From contig JAGREF010000171.1 of NCBI GenBank assembly GCA_020446665.1, positions 1 to 10,888 of the forward strand: DNA of 10,888 nucleotides, read 5' to 3'. Both the position numbers and the translations under genes were made by a program. This document shows positions 1 to 7,565 of this stretch, one piece after another; position 1 is the first letter of the stretch; each line of letters starts with the position of its first letter. The DNA comes from Sphingomonadaceae bacterium (GTDB lineage: Bacteria; Pseudomonadota; Alphaproteobacteria; Sphingomonadales; Sphingomonadaceae). A model generated the notes under the pieces. It saw only the letters and a list, made by a program, of their open reading frames with translations. It was not told where the DNA came from and ran no database searches.

Positions 1-83
1 AGGACCGTCATCATCCGCGTTACGCGACGTGTATGTTCACCGAAATTCATCTGCTCGACGCTTTCCGCTCTTCTTTCTGCCAT

Positions 84-99
84 GGCTGCACAGGCAGCC
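84..99. repeat. Short inverted repeat (hairpin), 6-bp stem
   Basis: GGCTGC and GCAGCC are perfect reverse complements separated by a 4-nt loop. No T-run follows on either strand, so it is not a standard intrinsic terminator. It is the first of a series of dyads upstream of pyrE. Its function is unknown. Confidence 0.45.
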
Positions 100-115
100 C
101 CCCATTGAGCCTTCG

Positions 116-138
116 TAGGCCCATATCTGGCGGGCCTA
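116..138. repeat. Inverted repeat TAGGCCC / GGGCCTA, 7-bp stem
   Basis: The arms at 116-122 and 132-138 are perfect reverse complements with a 9-nt loop. It could be an operator, or a stem-loop ending transcription from upstream, but no U-tract follows. It sits about 105 nt before the pyrE start. Confidence 0.45.
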
Positions 139-188
139 TACGCATGCTTGCCCGATGCCTCAAGCGCTTCTAGGGAGTTTTTTCGACA

Positions 189-218
189 GCCGGGACAACG
201 TGCTTTGCGACACCCGGC
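189..218. repeat. Inverted repeat in the pyrE leader, 6-bp stem
   Basis: GCCGGG at 189-194 and CCCGGC at 213-218 are reverse complements around an 18-nt loop, between a T6 run (178-183) and the pyrE ribosome binding site (232-237). The position would suit a leader structure acting on pyrE expression, but I see no attenuator with a leader peptide and a U-rich terminator. Confidence 0.3.
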
Positions 219-242
219 CTATCCCACAACCGGAAGGCCCCG

Positions 243-824
243 ATGACAGAAGAAGAAGTGCTGAGTGAATTCCGCAATTGCGAGGCATTGCTGGAGGGGC
301 ATTTCAAGCTCTCCTCTGGCCGGCACAGCGCCTATTACATGCAATGTGCGCGCGTATTGATGGACCCGGAACGCGCCGGGCGGCTGGCCTTTGCTCTCGC
401 CCAGAAGCTGCCGCGCGAATTGCGCAGCGAGATCACCCGGGTCGTGTCCCCGGCCATGGGCGGCCTGATTATCGGCCATGAAATGGGCCGCGCCCTGGGC
501 AAGGAAGCCATCTTCCTCGAACGACCAACCGGCATATTCGAATTCCGCCGCGGTTTCCGGCTGGAGCCAGGCGACAAGGTGCTGATGGTGGAAGATGTGG
601 TCACCACCGGCCTTTCCAGCCGCGAAGCGATCGAAGCGGTGGAGCGCGATGGCGGCGAAGTGCTGGCAGAAGTGGCGCTGGTTGATCGTTCGGGCGGCGA
701 GGCCAACCTCGGGGTGCCCTTCTTCCCGCTGGTTCAGATCAATTTCCCCACCTATGCCGATGATGAAGTGCCCGCCGATCTGGCCGCCGTGCCGGTGACC
801 AAGCCGGGGAGCCGCAAGGCTTGA
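243..824 (+). CDS. pyrE: Orotate phosphoribosyltransferase
   Basis: A cytosolic enzyme of 193 residues that joins orotate to PRPP to give orotidine 5'-monophosphate, the fifth step of de novo pyrimidine synthesis. The type I phosphoribosyltransferase PRPP loop VLMVEDVVTTG is at residues 113-123, and the N-terminal substrate segment FKLSSGRHSAYY is at 21-32. The length is normal for short bacterial PyrE. The ATG is chosen because GGAAGG (232-237) lies 5 nt upstream. The TGA stop at 822-824 overlaps the TTG start of the next gene by 4 nt, so pyrE heads a coupled gene run. The family call is firm; regulation by the structured leader is only a possibility. Confidence 0.95.
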   Translation: MTEEEVLSEFRNCEALLEGHFKLSSGRHSAYYMQCARVLMDPERAGRLAFALAQKLPRELRSEITRVVSPAMGGLIIGHEMGRALGKEAIFLERPTGIFEFRRGFRLEPGDKVLMVEDVVTTGLSSREAIEAVERDGGEVLAEVALVDRSGGEANLGVPFFPLVQINFPTYADDEVPADLAAVPVTKPGSRKA

Positions 825-1894
825 AGCTGGCCCTGCGCCTGTGCCTGATCTTCGCTGCCTGTGCGGCGCAGCCGGTGCTGGCGCAGGCAGACCAGCCGGT
901 AGACCAGAGCGAGCCATTCAGCGATCCGGCGCAAGACAGCTTCAACGCCGTCGCCTTTGGCGCGCGCGATGCCGGGTTTTCCGGCGAAATCGGGATTGCC
1001 CTGCTCAACCGGGACGGGACGCAGCGCCTGCTCTTCACATCAGAGGGCGGGCCTGCCCCTTTACCCTGGGCATCCGTCACCAAGCAGGTGATTGCCACCA
1101 TGGTGATGCAGCAGGTGGAGCGCGGGCGCATCACGCTCGATGCCCCGGTGATCACCTATCTCCCTTTGCCCCCTGCGGGTGATACCCCTTCCCCGACCAT
1201 TCGCGAATTGCTGCAGCACCGCGCTGGCCTGCGCAATCCGGAGGGGACGGATGGTGATGATACCAGCTTCTACCGCTCCGGCCTTTCCCGCCCGGCGGCA
1301 GCGCAATGGTGCCTGACCGACCGTGCCGCTCCGCCCGCACAGGGCTGGGCCTATAATAATTGTGACTATATCGTGCTGGGCGCGGTGCTGGAGGCTGTGA
1401 CCGGCGAAGAGATGGATCGTCTGCTGGCAGACTATATCTTCCTGCCTGCGCGGATGAAGACGGCGCGCCTAGTCAGCCCGCTGGACGCGCCCGACCCGGC
1501 GCAGCCTGAAGGACTCGCCGGGTATGGCACTTCCGCTGCGATCACCGGCAATGCAGAAGACATGCTGCGCTTCTCACTCGCGCTGATGCAGGGAAGGCTG
1601 CTGGGCGAAGAGGCACAGGCCGAAATGTGGCGCGGCGATCCTCAGCTTGGCTTCATGGCCCTGGGCCAATGGGTCTATGATGCGCCGCTCAATGGCTGCA
1701 AGGCGCCGCAGCGGATCGTTGAACGGCGCGGCGGCATTGGCGCGTTTCAGGCGCTGCATGTGATCCTGCCCGATCAGGGCCGCGCACTGATCCTGCTGGG
1801 GCGCGCGCCGGAAACCGATTTTGGCACAATCTGGGCGGGTCAAGGCCTCGCCTATGATCTGCTCTCAGACCTTGCCTGCACGGAAAGCCAATGA
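821..1894 (+). CDS. Secreted serine hydrolase, beta-lactamase/class C-like family
   Basis: A predicted periplasmic hydrolase of 357 residues. Residues 1-21 form a signal peptide with a hydrophobic core and a likely cut after VLA. The serine beta-lactamase/DD-peptidase fold is shown by SVTK (S85, K88), HRAGL at 133-137 (the family's H-x-S/A-G-L motif) and YNN at 178-180. The third motif is not a plain KTG or HxG; RRGG at 302-305 occupies its expected place. The start is TTG at 821, preceded by GGGGAG (806-811), and overlaps the pyrE stop as TTGA. The ATGA at its end overlaps the pdxJ start. Such proteins include beta-lactamases, carboxypeptidases and esterases, and the sequence does not say which. 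A true antibiotic-resistance role is not supported. Confidence 0.85.
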   Translation: MKLALRLCLIFAACAAQPVLAQADQPVDQSEPFSDPAQDSFNAVAFGARDAGFSGEIGIALLNRDGTQRLLFTSEGGPAPLPWASVTKQVIATMVMQQVERGRITLDAPVITYLPLPPAGDTPSPTIRELLQHRAGLRNPEGTDGDDTSFYRSGLSRPAAAQWCLTDRAAPPAQGWAYNNCDYIVLGAVLEAVTGEEMDRLLADYIFLPARMKTARLVSPLDAPDPAQPEGLAGYGTSAAITGNAEDMLRFSLALMQGRLLGEEAQAEMWRGDPQLGFMALGQWVYDAPLNGCKAPQRIVERRGGIGAFQALHVILPDQGRALILLGRAPETDFGTIWAGQGLAYDLLSDLACTESQ

Positions 1895-2637
1895 ACCAGA
1901 CCGGAAAACTGCGCCTGGGCGTAAATATCGACCATGTGGCGACCATCCGCAATGCGCGCGGCGGGGATCATCCCGACCCGGTCAGAGCAGCGGCGATTGT
2001 CGCCTCTGTCGGCGGTGACGGAATTACCGCCCATCTGCGCGAAGACCGCCGCCATATTCGCGATGAAGACCTCTCTCGCATTCAGGCCGCTACCAACCTG
2101 CCGCTCAATCTGGAGATGGCCGCGACCGAGGAAATGCTGGAAATCGCGCTGCGCCATAAACCGCATGCCGCTTGCATCGTCCCCGAAAAGCGCGAGGAAC
2201 GCACGACCGAGGGCGGGCTGGATGCCGCCGGGCAGCATAACCGCCTCGTCCCCATCGTCACGCGGCTGCGCGATGCGGGCATCCGCGTGAGCCTGTTTAT
2301 CGAGGCGGAAGAACGCCAGCTTGACGCCGCCCGCCTGCTGGGTGCGCCGGTGGTGGAATTTCATACGGGCGAATATGCCCATGCCGGGCTGGATGGCGAT
2401 GCCGATCATGAGGCGAAAGAACTCGCCCGCATCGCCCGCATGTCCGCCCTTGCCCGCGAGATGGGGATTGAGCCGCATGCGGGGCATGGCCTGACCTATG
2501 ACAATGTGAAGCCGATCGCCGCCATTCCCGAACTGGCAGAGCTCAATATAGGGCATTACCTCGTCGGCGAAGCGGTGTTTGTCGGGCTGGAATCCGCCGT
2601 GCGCCGGATGCGCGAATTGATGGATGAAGCGCGATGA
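1891..2637 (+). CDS. pdxJ: Pyridoxine 5'-phosphate synthase
   Basis: A 248-residue TIM-barrel enzyme that condenses 1-deoxyxylulose 5-phosphate with 3-amino-2-oxopropyl phosphate to form pyridoxine 5'-phosphate, the ring-closing step of DXP-dependent vitamin B6 synthesis. Family signatures run throughout: [17 protein letters not shown] at 9-25, HLREDRRH at 48-55, NLEMA at 73-77, [15 protein letters not shown] at 97-111, AGHGLTY at 197-203 and ELNIGH at 207-212. His48, Glu75 and His199 correspond to the E. coli catalytic residues His45, Glu72 and His193. The ATG overlaps the upstream stop by 4 nt (1891-1894), and its own stop overlaps acpS in the same way (2634-2637). Confidence 0.97.
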   Translation: MNQTGKLRLGVNIDHVATIRNARGGDHPDPVRAAAIVASVGGDGITAHLREDRRHIRDEDLSRIQAATNLPLNLEMAATEEMLEIALRHKPHAACIVPEKREERTTEGGLDAAGQHNRLVPIVTRLRDAGIRVSLFIEAEERQLDAARLLGAPVVEFHTGEYAHAGLDGDADHEAKELARIARMSALAREMGIEPHAGHGLTYDNVKPIAAIPELAELNIGHYLVGEAVFVGLESAVRRMRELMDEAR

Positions 2638-3035
2638 TCATCGGCATGGGCTCCGACCTCTGCAATATCGAGCGGATTGCCAATTCGCTCGAACGCTATG
2701 GCGAGCGGTTTGAAAATCGCGTGTTTACGGACATTGAACGCGCTAAGGCGCGGCGGCGACCCTTCACCATCGCAGGCACCTATGCCAAGCGGTTTGCGGC
2801 CAAGGAAGCCTATAGCAAGGCCGTTGGCACGGGCTTCAGGCGCGGCGTTTTCATGAAGGATATCGGCGTGGTCAATGCGCCGTCCGGGGCACCAACGCTG
2901 GCGCTGGCCGGCGGCGCTGCCTTGCGGCTTGCAGAATTGACCCCGGATGGCCATGAGGCCGTCATTCATCTCACCCTAACAGACGACCATCCATGGGCGC
3001 AGGCCTTTGTGGTGATCGAGGCCCGCCCCTTATGA
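2634..3035 (+). CDS. acpS: Holo-[acyl-carrier-protein] synthase
   Basis: A 133-residue phosphopantetheinyl transferase that moves 4'-phosphopantetheine from coenzyme A to the serine of acyl carrier protein, activating it for fatty-acid synthesis. The family's two magnesium/CoA motifs are present: [10 protein letters not shown] near the N-terminus with Asp8, and [16 protein letters not shown] at 52-67 with Glu58. The length is usual for AcpS. The start ATG lies in the ATGA shared with the pdxJ stop, and the stop TGA (3033-3035) lies in the ATGA shared with the lepB start. The pdxJ-acpS-lepB order is conserved in proteobacteria, which supports the call. Confidence 0.96.
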   Translation: MIIGMGSDLCNIERIANSLERYGERFENRVFTDIERAKARRRPFTIAGTYAKRFAAKEAYSKAVGTGFRRGVFMKDIGVVNAPSGAPTLALAGGAALRLAELTPDGHEAVIHLTLTDDHPWAQAFVVIEARPL

Positions 3036-3895
3036 CTACTGAAAAAGCCGACGAGAATGTTGAGAACAAGGTGAACTGGTTCGCGGAAATCCGCGGATTG
3101 GGGATCATGCTGTTCGCCGTGCTGATATTCCATTCCCTCGTCGCCAAGCCGTTCTACATTCCTTCTGAATCCATGCTGCCCAACCTGCTGGTGGGGGATC
3201 GGCTGGTAGTCAGCAAATATCCCTATGGCTGGAGCTGGGCCTCTGCCAGTTTCCACCTGTTGCCGCGCGGCGACTGGCGGGTGATGGGCTCAACCCCGGA
3301 ATATGGCGATATCGTGATCCCCGTACACCCGGAACGGGACGAGGATTATATCAAGCGCGTGGTCGGCCTGCCGGGGGACCGGATTGCTGTTGTCAACGGC
3401 CAGATCATCCTCAATGGCAAGCCGGTGCCGCAAGCTGTCGAGCCGCCGCTGCGTATTCCGGTGGACGGCAATATGCAGTGCGATTTCGGGATCAATTTCC
3501 AGACCGGCGAGCCTTTCAATTACAAGGTCAAACAGGCTGACGGGCAGATCATGTGCGAGCCCCCTACCCTGCGCGAAACATTGCCCAATGGCGCAAGCTA
3601 TCTCGTGATTGATCATACCGATCAGCCGCTCGACAATTTCGAGGAAATCACCATTCCGAAAGATGCGGTGTTCGTGATGGGCGATAATCGCGACCATTCT
3701 GCCGATAGCCGTGCGGAAGTCTGGGAAAAGGGCCTGGGAGGCCCGGTGCCGCTGGCCAATATTGGCGGGCGCGCGGAATTCATCACATTCTCGCTCGATG
3801 GCAGCACCAGCCTGAATCCGATCAGCTGGTTCACCTCCATGCGTGGTGGGCGGGCATGGAGCACTTTGCGCCCGGCAATCGCCAGCGAGGAATAG
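3032..3895 (+). CDS. lepB: Signal peptidase I
   Basis: An inner-membrane serine protease of 287 residues that removes signal peptides from exported proteins. It has one clear membrane segment near residues 22-37, then box B with the nucleophile in SESMLP (Ser47), box [12 protein letters not shown] with the general base Lys108, and box [12 protein letters not shown] at 217-227. The insertion between boxes D and E carries two cysteines (C150, C175), which could form a disulfide as in some Gram-negative LepB proteins. ATG 3032 is chosen because it overlaps the acpS stop by 4 nt; a longer in-frame reading from 2993 would lie wholly inside acpS. The usual partners rnc and era do not follow. Confidence 0.96.
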   Translation: MTTEKADENVENKVNWFAEIRGLGIMLFAVLIFHSLVAKPFYIPSESMLPNLLVGDRLVVSKYPYGWSWASASFHLLPRGDWRVMGSTPEYGDIVIPVHPERDEDYIKRVVGLPGDRIAVVNGQIILNGKPVPQAVEPPLRIPVDGNMQCDFGINFQTGEPFNYKVKQADGQIMCEPPTLRETLPNGASYLVIDHTDQPLDNFEEITIPKDAVFVMGDNRDHSADSRAEVWEKGLGGPVPLANIGGRAEFITFSLDGSTSLNPISWFTSMRGGRAWSTLRPAIASEE

Positions 3896-3899
3896 AGTT

Positions 3900-5036
3900 A
3901 TGGCCAGAAAATTCCTTTATTTCATCGTATTCTGCATCATTCTTGTGATCGCAGTGCTGGTTGCCCTGCGCATCTGGACCAAGGAACTGACCGCCATCGC
4001 CATGGTCCCCTCCACGGAATTCGTGGAGCAGCAACCGCTGGCCAATAATGCCTATGAAGATCCGGCCATGTGGTTTTCCCGCCCCGGTATTGGCGAAAGC
4101 GATCCGGCCCGCTGGCAGCCTGCCACGCGCGGGGATCGCGGGCTGTTGCCGACCCCGGCAGATTCCGTGCCGGATTTTGCTGTCTTCTTTGTCCACCCCA
4201 CCAGCTATCTCAACCGCACCCATTGGAATGCGCCGCTGGATGACAAGGAATCGCAAGACCTTGCAAGGCTTTACGTCCGGGGGATGGCAAGCCCCTTTAA
4301 CCAGGCGAACGAAATCTGGGCCCCGCGCTATCGCCAGGCCACATTCGGCAGTTTCCTGACGAGCGAGAAGGAAGGGCAGCAGTCAATCGACGCGGCCTAT
4401 GCCGATGTCCTGTCCGCTTTCGATTATTTCCTCGCCAGTATCGACAAGGACCAGCCCATCGTGCTGGCCGGGCACAGCCAGGGTGCGCTGCATCTCAAAC
4501 GCCTGTTGGCAGAGCGTGTGGCGGGTACGCCGCTCGCAGACCGCATTGCCGCTGCCTATGTCATCGGCTGGCCGCTTTCTATCGAGCATGATCTGCCCGC
4601 CATGGGCCTGCCCGCCTGCGCCAATGCCGGACAGGCAGGCTGCATCCTGAGCTGGTCCAGCTTTGCCGAGCCCGCCGAACCGCAATTGGTGCTGGAAGCC
4701 TATGGCGCCTATAAAGGGCTGGATGGCGAATTGAACGGGACCAGCACGATCCTGTGCACCAATCCGCTGACCGGCGGGATTGACGGCCAGGCCCCGGCGG
4801 ATGCGAATCTTGGCACACTGAAGCCGAATACCGACCTTTCCGATGGGGAGCTGATCCCCGCCTCCGTGCCTGCGCGCTGTGATGAGCGTGGCCTGCTGCT
4901 GATCGGCGACCCGCCGCAAATGGGGCCGGCGGTGCTGCCGGGGAACAATTACCACGTCTATGACATTCCGCTGTTCTGGAAGAATGTGCAGGCCGATGTC
5001 GCTGCCCGGGTGGACGCGTGGAAGCGCAAGCCCTGA
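3900..5036 (+). CDS. Membrane-anchored DUF3089 family alpha/beta-hydrolase
   Basis: A 378-residue protein with a basic N-terminus and one hydrophobic segment at about residues 5-24 (a signal anchor), then a periplasmic domain. The nucleophile elbow GHSQG is at 191-195 (Ser193), preceded by FFVHPTSY at 96-103, which together resemble the DUF3089 group of the alpha/beta-hydrolase superfamily. His352 in [12 protein letters not shown] near the C-terminus is a candidate catalytic histidine. The substrate is unknown. ATG 3900 is preferred because GAGGAA (3887-3892) lies 7 nt upstream and the membrane segment follows at once; an upstream GTG at 3843 would extend into lepB. It starts 4 nt after lepB and overlaps ruvX by 19 nt. 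Confidence 0.82.
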   Translation: MARKFLYFIVFCIILVIAVLVALRIWTKELTAIAMVPSTEFVEQQPLANNAYEDPAMWFSRPGIGESDPARWQPATRGDRGLLPTPADSVPDFAVFFVHPTSYLNRTHWNAPLDDKESQDLARLYVRGMASPFNQANEIWAPRYRQATFGSFLTSEKEGQQSIDAAYADVLSAFDYFLASIDKDQPIVLAGHSQGALHLKRLLAERVAGTPLADRIAAAYVIGWPLSIEHDLPAMGLPACANAGQAGCILSWSSFAEPAEPQLVLEAYGAYKGLDGELNGTSTILCTNPLTGGIDGQAPADANLGTLKPNTDLSDGELIPASVPARCDERGLLLIGDPPQMGPAVLPGNNYHVYDIPLFWKNVQADVAARVDAWKRKP

Positions 5037-5500
5037 TCGCGGAGAGCACGCTCGATTTCCGCCCCGCCCTGCCTGACGGCGGGGTGTTACTGGCGCTCGA
5101 CATCGGCACGAAGACGCTGGGCACAGCCTTTTGCGATGCCGGGTGGCGCTTTGCCAGCCCCGGCAAGACCTTGCCTCGCGGCAAGTTCACACTGGACAAG
5201 GCGGCGCTGGAAGCGCTGGTGGCAGAACGTGGCGTAGCCGGGATCGTCATCGGCCTGCCGCGCAACATGGATGGCAGCGAAGGCCCGCGCGCGCAGGCCA
5301 GCCGCGCCTATGCCCGCAACCTCGCCCCTTTGGGCCTGCCAATCCTGCTCTGGGATGAACGCTGGTCCACCGCCAGCGCAGAGCGAGCAATGATCGAACA
5401 GGACACCAGCCGCCGCAAACGGGCGGAGAAAATCGACAGCCACGCCGCCGCCGTCATCCTGCAAGGCGCGATTGACGCTCTGGCTGGCGGCGCGTTTTAG
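5018..5500 (+). CDS. ruvX: RuvX/YqgF family putative Holliday-junction resolvase / pre-16S rRNA nuclease
   Basis: A 160-residue RNase H-fold protein of the YqgF family, known for a role in 5' maturation of 16S rRNA and proposed as a Holliday-junction resolvase. The family pattern is complete: [12 protein letters not shown] with Asp28, [17 protein letters not shown] at 77-93, [13 protein letters not shown] at 110-122 with Asp113 and Glu114, and [11 protein letters not shown] at 138-148 with Asp140. The start is GTG at 5018, inside the 3' end of the preceding gene; a second in-frame GTG at 5084 would remove the N-terminal segment, so 5018 is preferred. The TAG stop overlaps the end of the convergent minus-strand gene by 4 nt. 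Confidence 0.93.
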   Translation: MEAQALIAESTLDFRPALPDGGVLLALDIGTKTLGTAFCDAGWRFASPGKTLPRGKFTLDKAALEALVAERGVAGIVIGLPRNMDGSEGPRAQASRAYARNLAPLGLPILLWDERWSTASAERAMIEQDTSRRKRAEKIDSHAAAVILQGAIDALAGGAF

Positions 5501-6405
5501 CCTACCAGTTCCGCCAGCTTCGCGCGGCGCATTTTCGCTTCCATTTCCAGCATACGGCTGCCCGACAATTCGGCCTCGCGCCACAGGGCATCGCGCGCAT
5601 CCTCGCTTTCACAGAGCAGGCTGCGCGCTTCGAAAGCCGCCAGCCGCATTCGTTCTGCCGGATGATGGCGCCCCACATGCTCGGCAAAATCGCGCGCCTC
5701 TTCGCCGCCCATGCCTACCGCAATACGCAGCAGACACTCGCTGCCGCCCGGATTGAGAATGCGCGAAACAGCGCCATTCTCAAGATCGAAGCCATATTGG
5801 TCGAGCCAGCCCTGCATGTGGTCAGTCGCCATCACATTAAGTGAAACAGACAGGCTTTCCGGCGGGATCTGGCTGTGCACGTCCACATGGGCACGATAGA
5901 GCATCAACTTGCCTTCATGCAGGTTGCTGCGTTCGACAAAGCGCAGGCTTGGTGGCTTTTCCCCGCGATAACCTGCCACTTCCTCGTAATCGAACTCGTA
6001 ATAATCGCTGGCATAGCCGGGGCCGAAATAGCCGACCGTCAGGAAGTTGAAATTGTGGTCATGCGGCGCGCCATAGGCAAAATGCTGGGCCCCGCTGGCG
6101 CGAAAGCAATAGTCCTGCTCTGCCGGCCAGATATTGGCGCGCAGGAAGAAGCCCTTGTCCGAGCCCGACAGCACGATGGCCTGCGGAGAATAGGCGGTTG
6201 CCACCCCGATATTCTCGCGCCCGGCCAGCTGGTCCACCAGCAAATCGCCCAGGAAATCCCTGTTATTTCCTAGCTTGCGCAGCCAGGCGGCGGCATGGTG
6301 CAAACTATCTTCGTCATAGGGATCAAAGCCCTTGTCGTTGAGCGCATCGACGCATTCCGTGAGGTCGCAGCTCTCGCTGCCAACGAGGTCAATTATGCGG
6401 GGCAT
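5497..6405 (-). CDS. Unrecognised cupin-like protein with candidate 3-His metal site and C-terminal helical repeats
   Basis: A 302-residue cytosolic-looking protein I cannot assign to a named family. The N-terminal third (1-65) is acidic and helical. The centre (66-195) looks like a beta-barrel of the cupin type: HDH at 115-117 followed by a hydrophobic strand and GYFGPGY, then [19 protein letters not shown] at 173-191. His115, His117 and His177 (or His173) could bind a metal as the HxH...H set does in cupin dioxygenases, but the classic cupin glutamate after HxH is absent. The C-terminal part (225-300) is helical and parallels the HEAT-like end of its upstream neighbour. GGAG lies 8 nt before the ATG, and the start overlaps the neighbour by 13 nt, so the two are co-translated. 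Real gene: high confidence; enzymatic role: inferred. Confidence 0.8.
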   Translation of the reverse strand: MPRIIDLVGSESCDLTECVDALNDKGFDPYDEDSLHHAAAWLRKLGNNRDFLGDLLVDQLAGRENIGVATAYSPQAIVLSGSDKGFFLRANIWPAEQDYCFRASGAQHFAYGAPHDHNFNFLTVGYFGPGYASDYYEFDYEEVAGYRGEKPPSLRFVERSNLHEGKLMLYRAHVDVHSQIPPESLSVSLNVMATDHMQGWLDQYGFDLENGAVSRILNPGGSECLLRIAVGMGGEEARDFAEHVGRHHPAERMRLAAFEARSLLCESEDARDALWREAELSGSRMLEMEAKMRRAKLAELVG

Positions 6406-7361
6406 TCAACCGTCTCCAGCTGAGGGTAGCTTTCCAGCAATTGCGCGCGCAGAGCCCCGGCGGGGGCCGCCAGCGTATCTTCCATGTCGCGCGATACGTG
6501 GGTCAGCACTCGGAATCCCTCGGCCGCATCCAGCGCCAGGCATTCACGAATGGCTTGCCAACGGAAATTGTCGCTGCCGGAGAGCGCCATGCGCGCGAGC
6601 ACCGGAGCGGCATCCTTGCGCCCCATCTTGCCCAGCAGTGCCATCGCCAGTTCTGCCCGGCTTTCATCACGGTCACCAGAAGATTGGTGCACCAGCACAC
6701 CGTCCGACAGGCGATATTCCCGCGATGGCTCTGGCAAGACAGGCACCCGCGTAAGGCGCAAGGTTACCAGCCTGCTCGGCACATGATCGACCAGCCGTGT
6801 AGAATATGGCCCATCAATGGACAGGATTGCGCCCGGAACCAGCTCGACCGGTTCGAAATCCAGCCGCGCGGGGCCATTGTCAGGACCGGTCCTGCGCACG
6901 ATCCGTGCCGAAGCCTTGCCCGCCACGATCACTTCATGGCGCTCGCAATCGGCAAAGCTGATGCTGCGCGCTTCGCCGCGTTCGTGCAGCGCATCGCCTT
7001 CCAGCATCATCAGCGACAATCGAACATTGCCGACGGCCGCCAGCTCCATAATCGCCAGCCCATCCGAATATTGGTAGGGAAAGGGCGGATGCGCGAAATT
7101 GTTGGCGCGCATCGCGGGGAGCAGTTCCGCCAACAGGCCCTCTGTCACGGACGCGGCAATACCCGGCGCGGTGAACACATGTTCCAGCGCCGGGCAAGCC
7201 TGCAGTTCTGCCCCCTTGGCGAATTGCTCCAGATCCCGGAACATGAGCGCGACCCGCTCTTGCCCCAGCCAGCTGCGCTTCGCCGCCTGGACATTGTCCT
7301 GCAACTGGCGCTGCGCAGCCGGATCGGCCCGCAGCGCCCGAAGTTCGGATGATATCCTCAT
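6393..7361 (-). CDS. Unrecognised helical-repeat protein with degenerate cupin-like core
   Basis: A 322-residue protein of unknown family. Residues 1-85 are helical and charged. Residues 100-206 look like a beta-barrel (alternating strands, with LVPGAILSIDG at 174-184 in the place of the second cupin motif), but no HxH pair is present where the neighbouring 302-residue protein has HDH. Residues 235-310 form HEAT-like helical pairs (LAMALLGKMGRKDAAPVLAR at 238-257). By eye it has the same domain order as the downstream gene and looks like an inactive or scaffolding paralogue. ATG 7361 is chosen because GAGG (7371-7368) lies 6 nt upstream; a TTG at 7367 is in frame but abuts that site. It starts 8 nt after the small peptide gene and overlaps the downstream gene by 13 nt. 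Confidence 0.78.
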   Translation of the reverse strand: MRISSELRALRADPAAQRQLQDNVQAAKRSWLGQERVALMFRDLEQFAKGAELQACPALEHVFTAPGIAASVTEGLLAELLPAMRANNFAHPPFPYQYSDGLAIMELAAVGNVRLSLMMLEGDALHERGEARSISFADCERHEVIVAGKASARIVRRTGPDNGPARLDFEPVELVPGAILSIDGPYSTRLVDHVPSRLVTLRLTRVPVLPEPSREYRLSDGVLVHQSSGDRDESRAELAMALLGKMGRKDAAPVLARMALSGSDNFRWQAIRECLALDAAEGFRVLTHVSRDMEDTLAAPAGALRAQLLESYPQLETVECPA

Positions 7362-7369
7362 CCCCAACC

Positions 7370-7546
7370 TCAGAAGAAAACCCCATTATCGGACGGTGGA
7401 GGGGGCAGCGTATCGTAGACATAGACCATGATCATCACGATCCGGTCGTCAAAAAAGGCATTCGCCAGATCGGAAAGGCTACCGAAAACGCCAGTGGCGG
7501 TTTCAAGATCCGGCAGGTTCGACAGGTCGATTTTGGGCAAGTCCAT
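7370..7546 (-). CDS. Small acidic peptide (58 aa), possible precursor or substrate of the cupin pair
   Basis: A 58-residue peptide I do not recognise. It starts with a segment rich in Leu, Pro and Asp (IDLSNLPDL at 6-14), then GVFGSLSDLANAF (19-31), two Asp and an Arg, nine hydrophobic or aromatic residues in a row (36-44), a tetraproline (48-51) and the end SDNGVFF. It has eight Asp, one Glu, one Lys, one Arg and no Cys, so thioether or disulfide chemistry is excluded. ATG 7546 is chosen because GGGAG (7559-7555) lies 8 nt upstream; an in-frame GTG at 7561 would add five residues but lacks a placed ribosome site. It leads the three-gene minus-strand operon, 8 nt before the 322-residue gene. 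A precursor-peptide role is inferred from size and context. Confidence 0.68.
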   Translation of the reverse strand: MDLPKIDLSNLPDLETATGVFGSLSDLANAFFDDRIVMIMVYVYDTLPPPPSDNGVFF

Positions 7547-7554
7547 TGCAATGT

Positions 7555-7559
7555 CTCCC
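7555..7559 (-). promoter_or_regulatory. Ribosome binding site of the small peptide gene
   Basis: GGGAG on the minus strand, 8 nt before ATG 7546. It decides the start of the 58-residue peptide against the upstream in-frame GTG at 7561, which it abuts from inside. Confidence 0.65.
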
Positions 7560-7565
7560 ACTATC

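Larger units (their letters stand above)
1..242. other. Non-coding leader region upstream of pyrE
   Basis: I see no supportable gene here. The plus strand is open in one frame to a TGA at 106-108 and the minus strand is open from an ATG at 83-81 (or 50-48) to the window edge, but neither shows the strong G/C third-position bias of the real genes and neither has a good ribosome binding site. The stretch holds a 6-bp hairpin (84-99), a 7-bp hairpin (116-138), a self-complementary AAGCGCTT (162-169), a run of six T (178-183) and a 6-bp inverted repeat (189-218). No convincing -35/-10 pair was found. The pyrE promoter is probably inside this region. Confidence 0.6.

Noticed and set aside
1..83. 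Possible start of a divergent minus-strand gene (ATG at 83 or 50)
   Set aside because: Open to the window edge, but short, without a good ribosome binding site, without the codon bias of the real genes, and the product is not recognised.
1..108. Possible C-terminal end of an upstream plus-strand gene ending at TGA 106-108
   Set aside because: Only 35 codons, with weak codon bias and no recognisable family; it cannot be told from chance.
148..176. TTGCCC with 17-nt spacing to TAGGGA as a pyrE promoter
   Set aside because: The -10 hexamer matches the consensus poorly; not enough to call.
1852..2556. Long open frame on the minus strand across pdxJ (234 codons)
   Set aside because: It is antisense to a clear pdxJ with full family motifs; GC-rich genes commonly leave such open frames.
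5875..7352. Plus-strand open frames opposite the cupin pair (132 and 303 codons)
   Set aside because: The minus-strand frames have ribosome binding sites, tight operon spacing and coherent domain patterns; the plus-strand translations look like low-information shadows.
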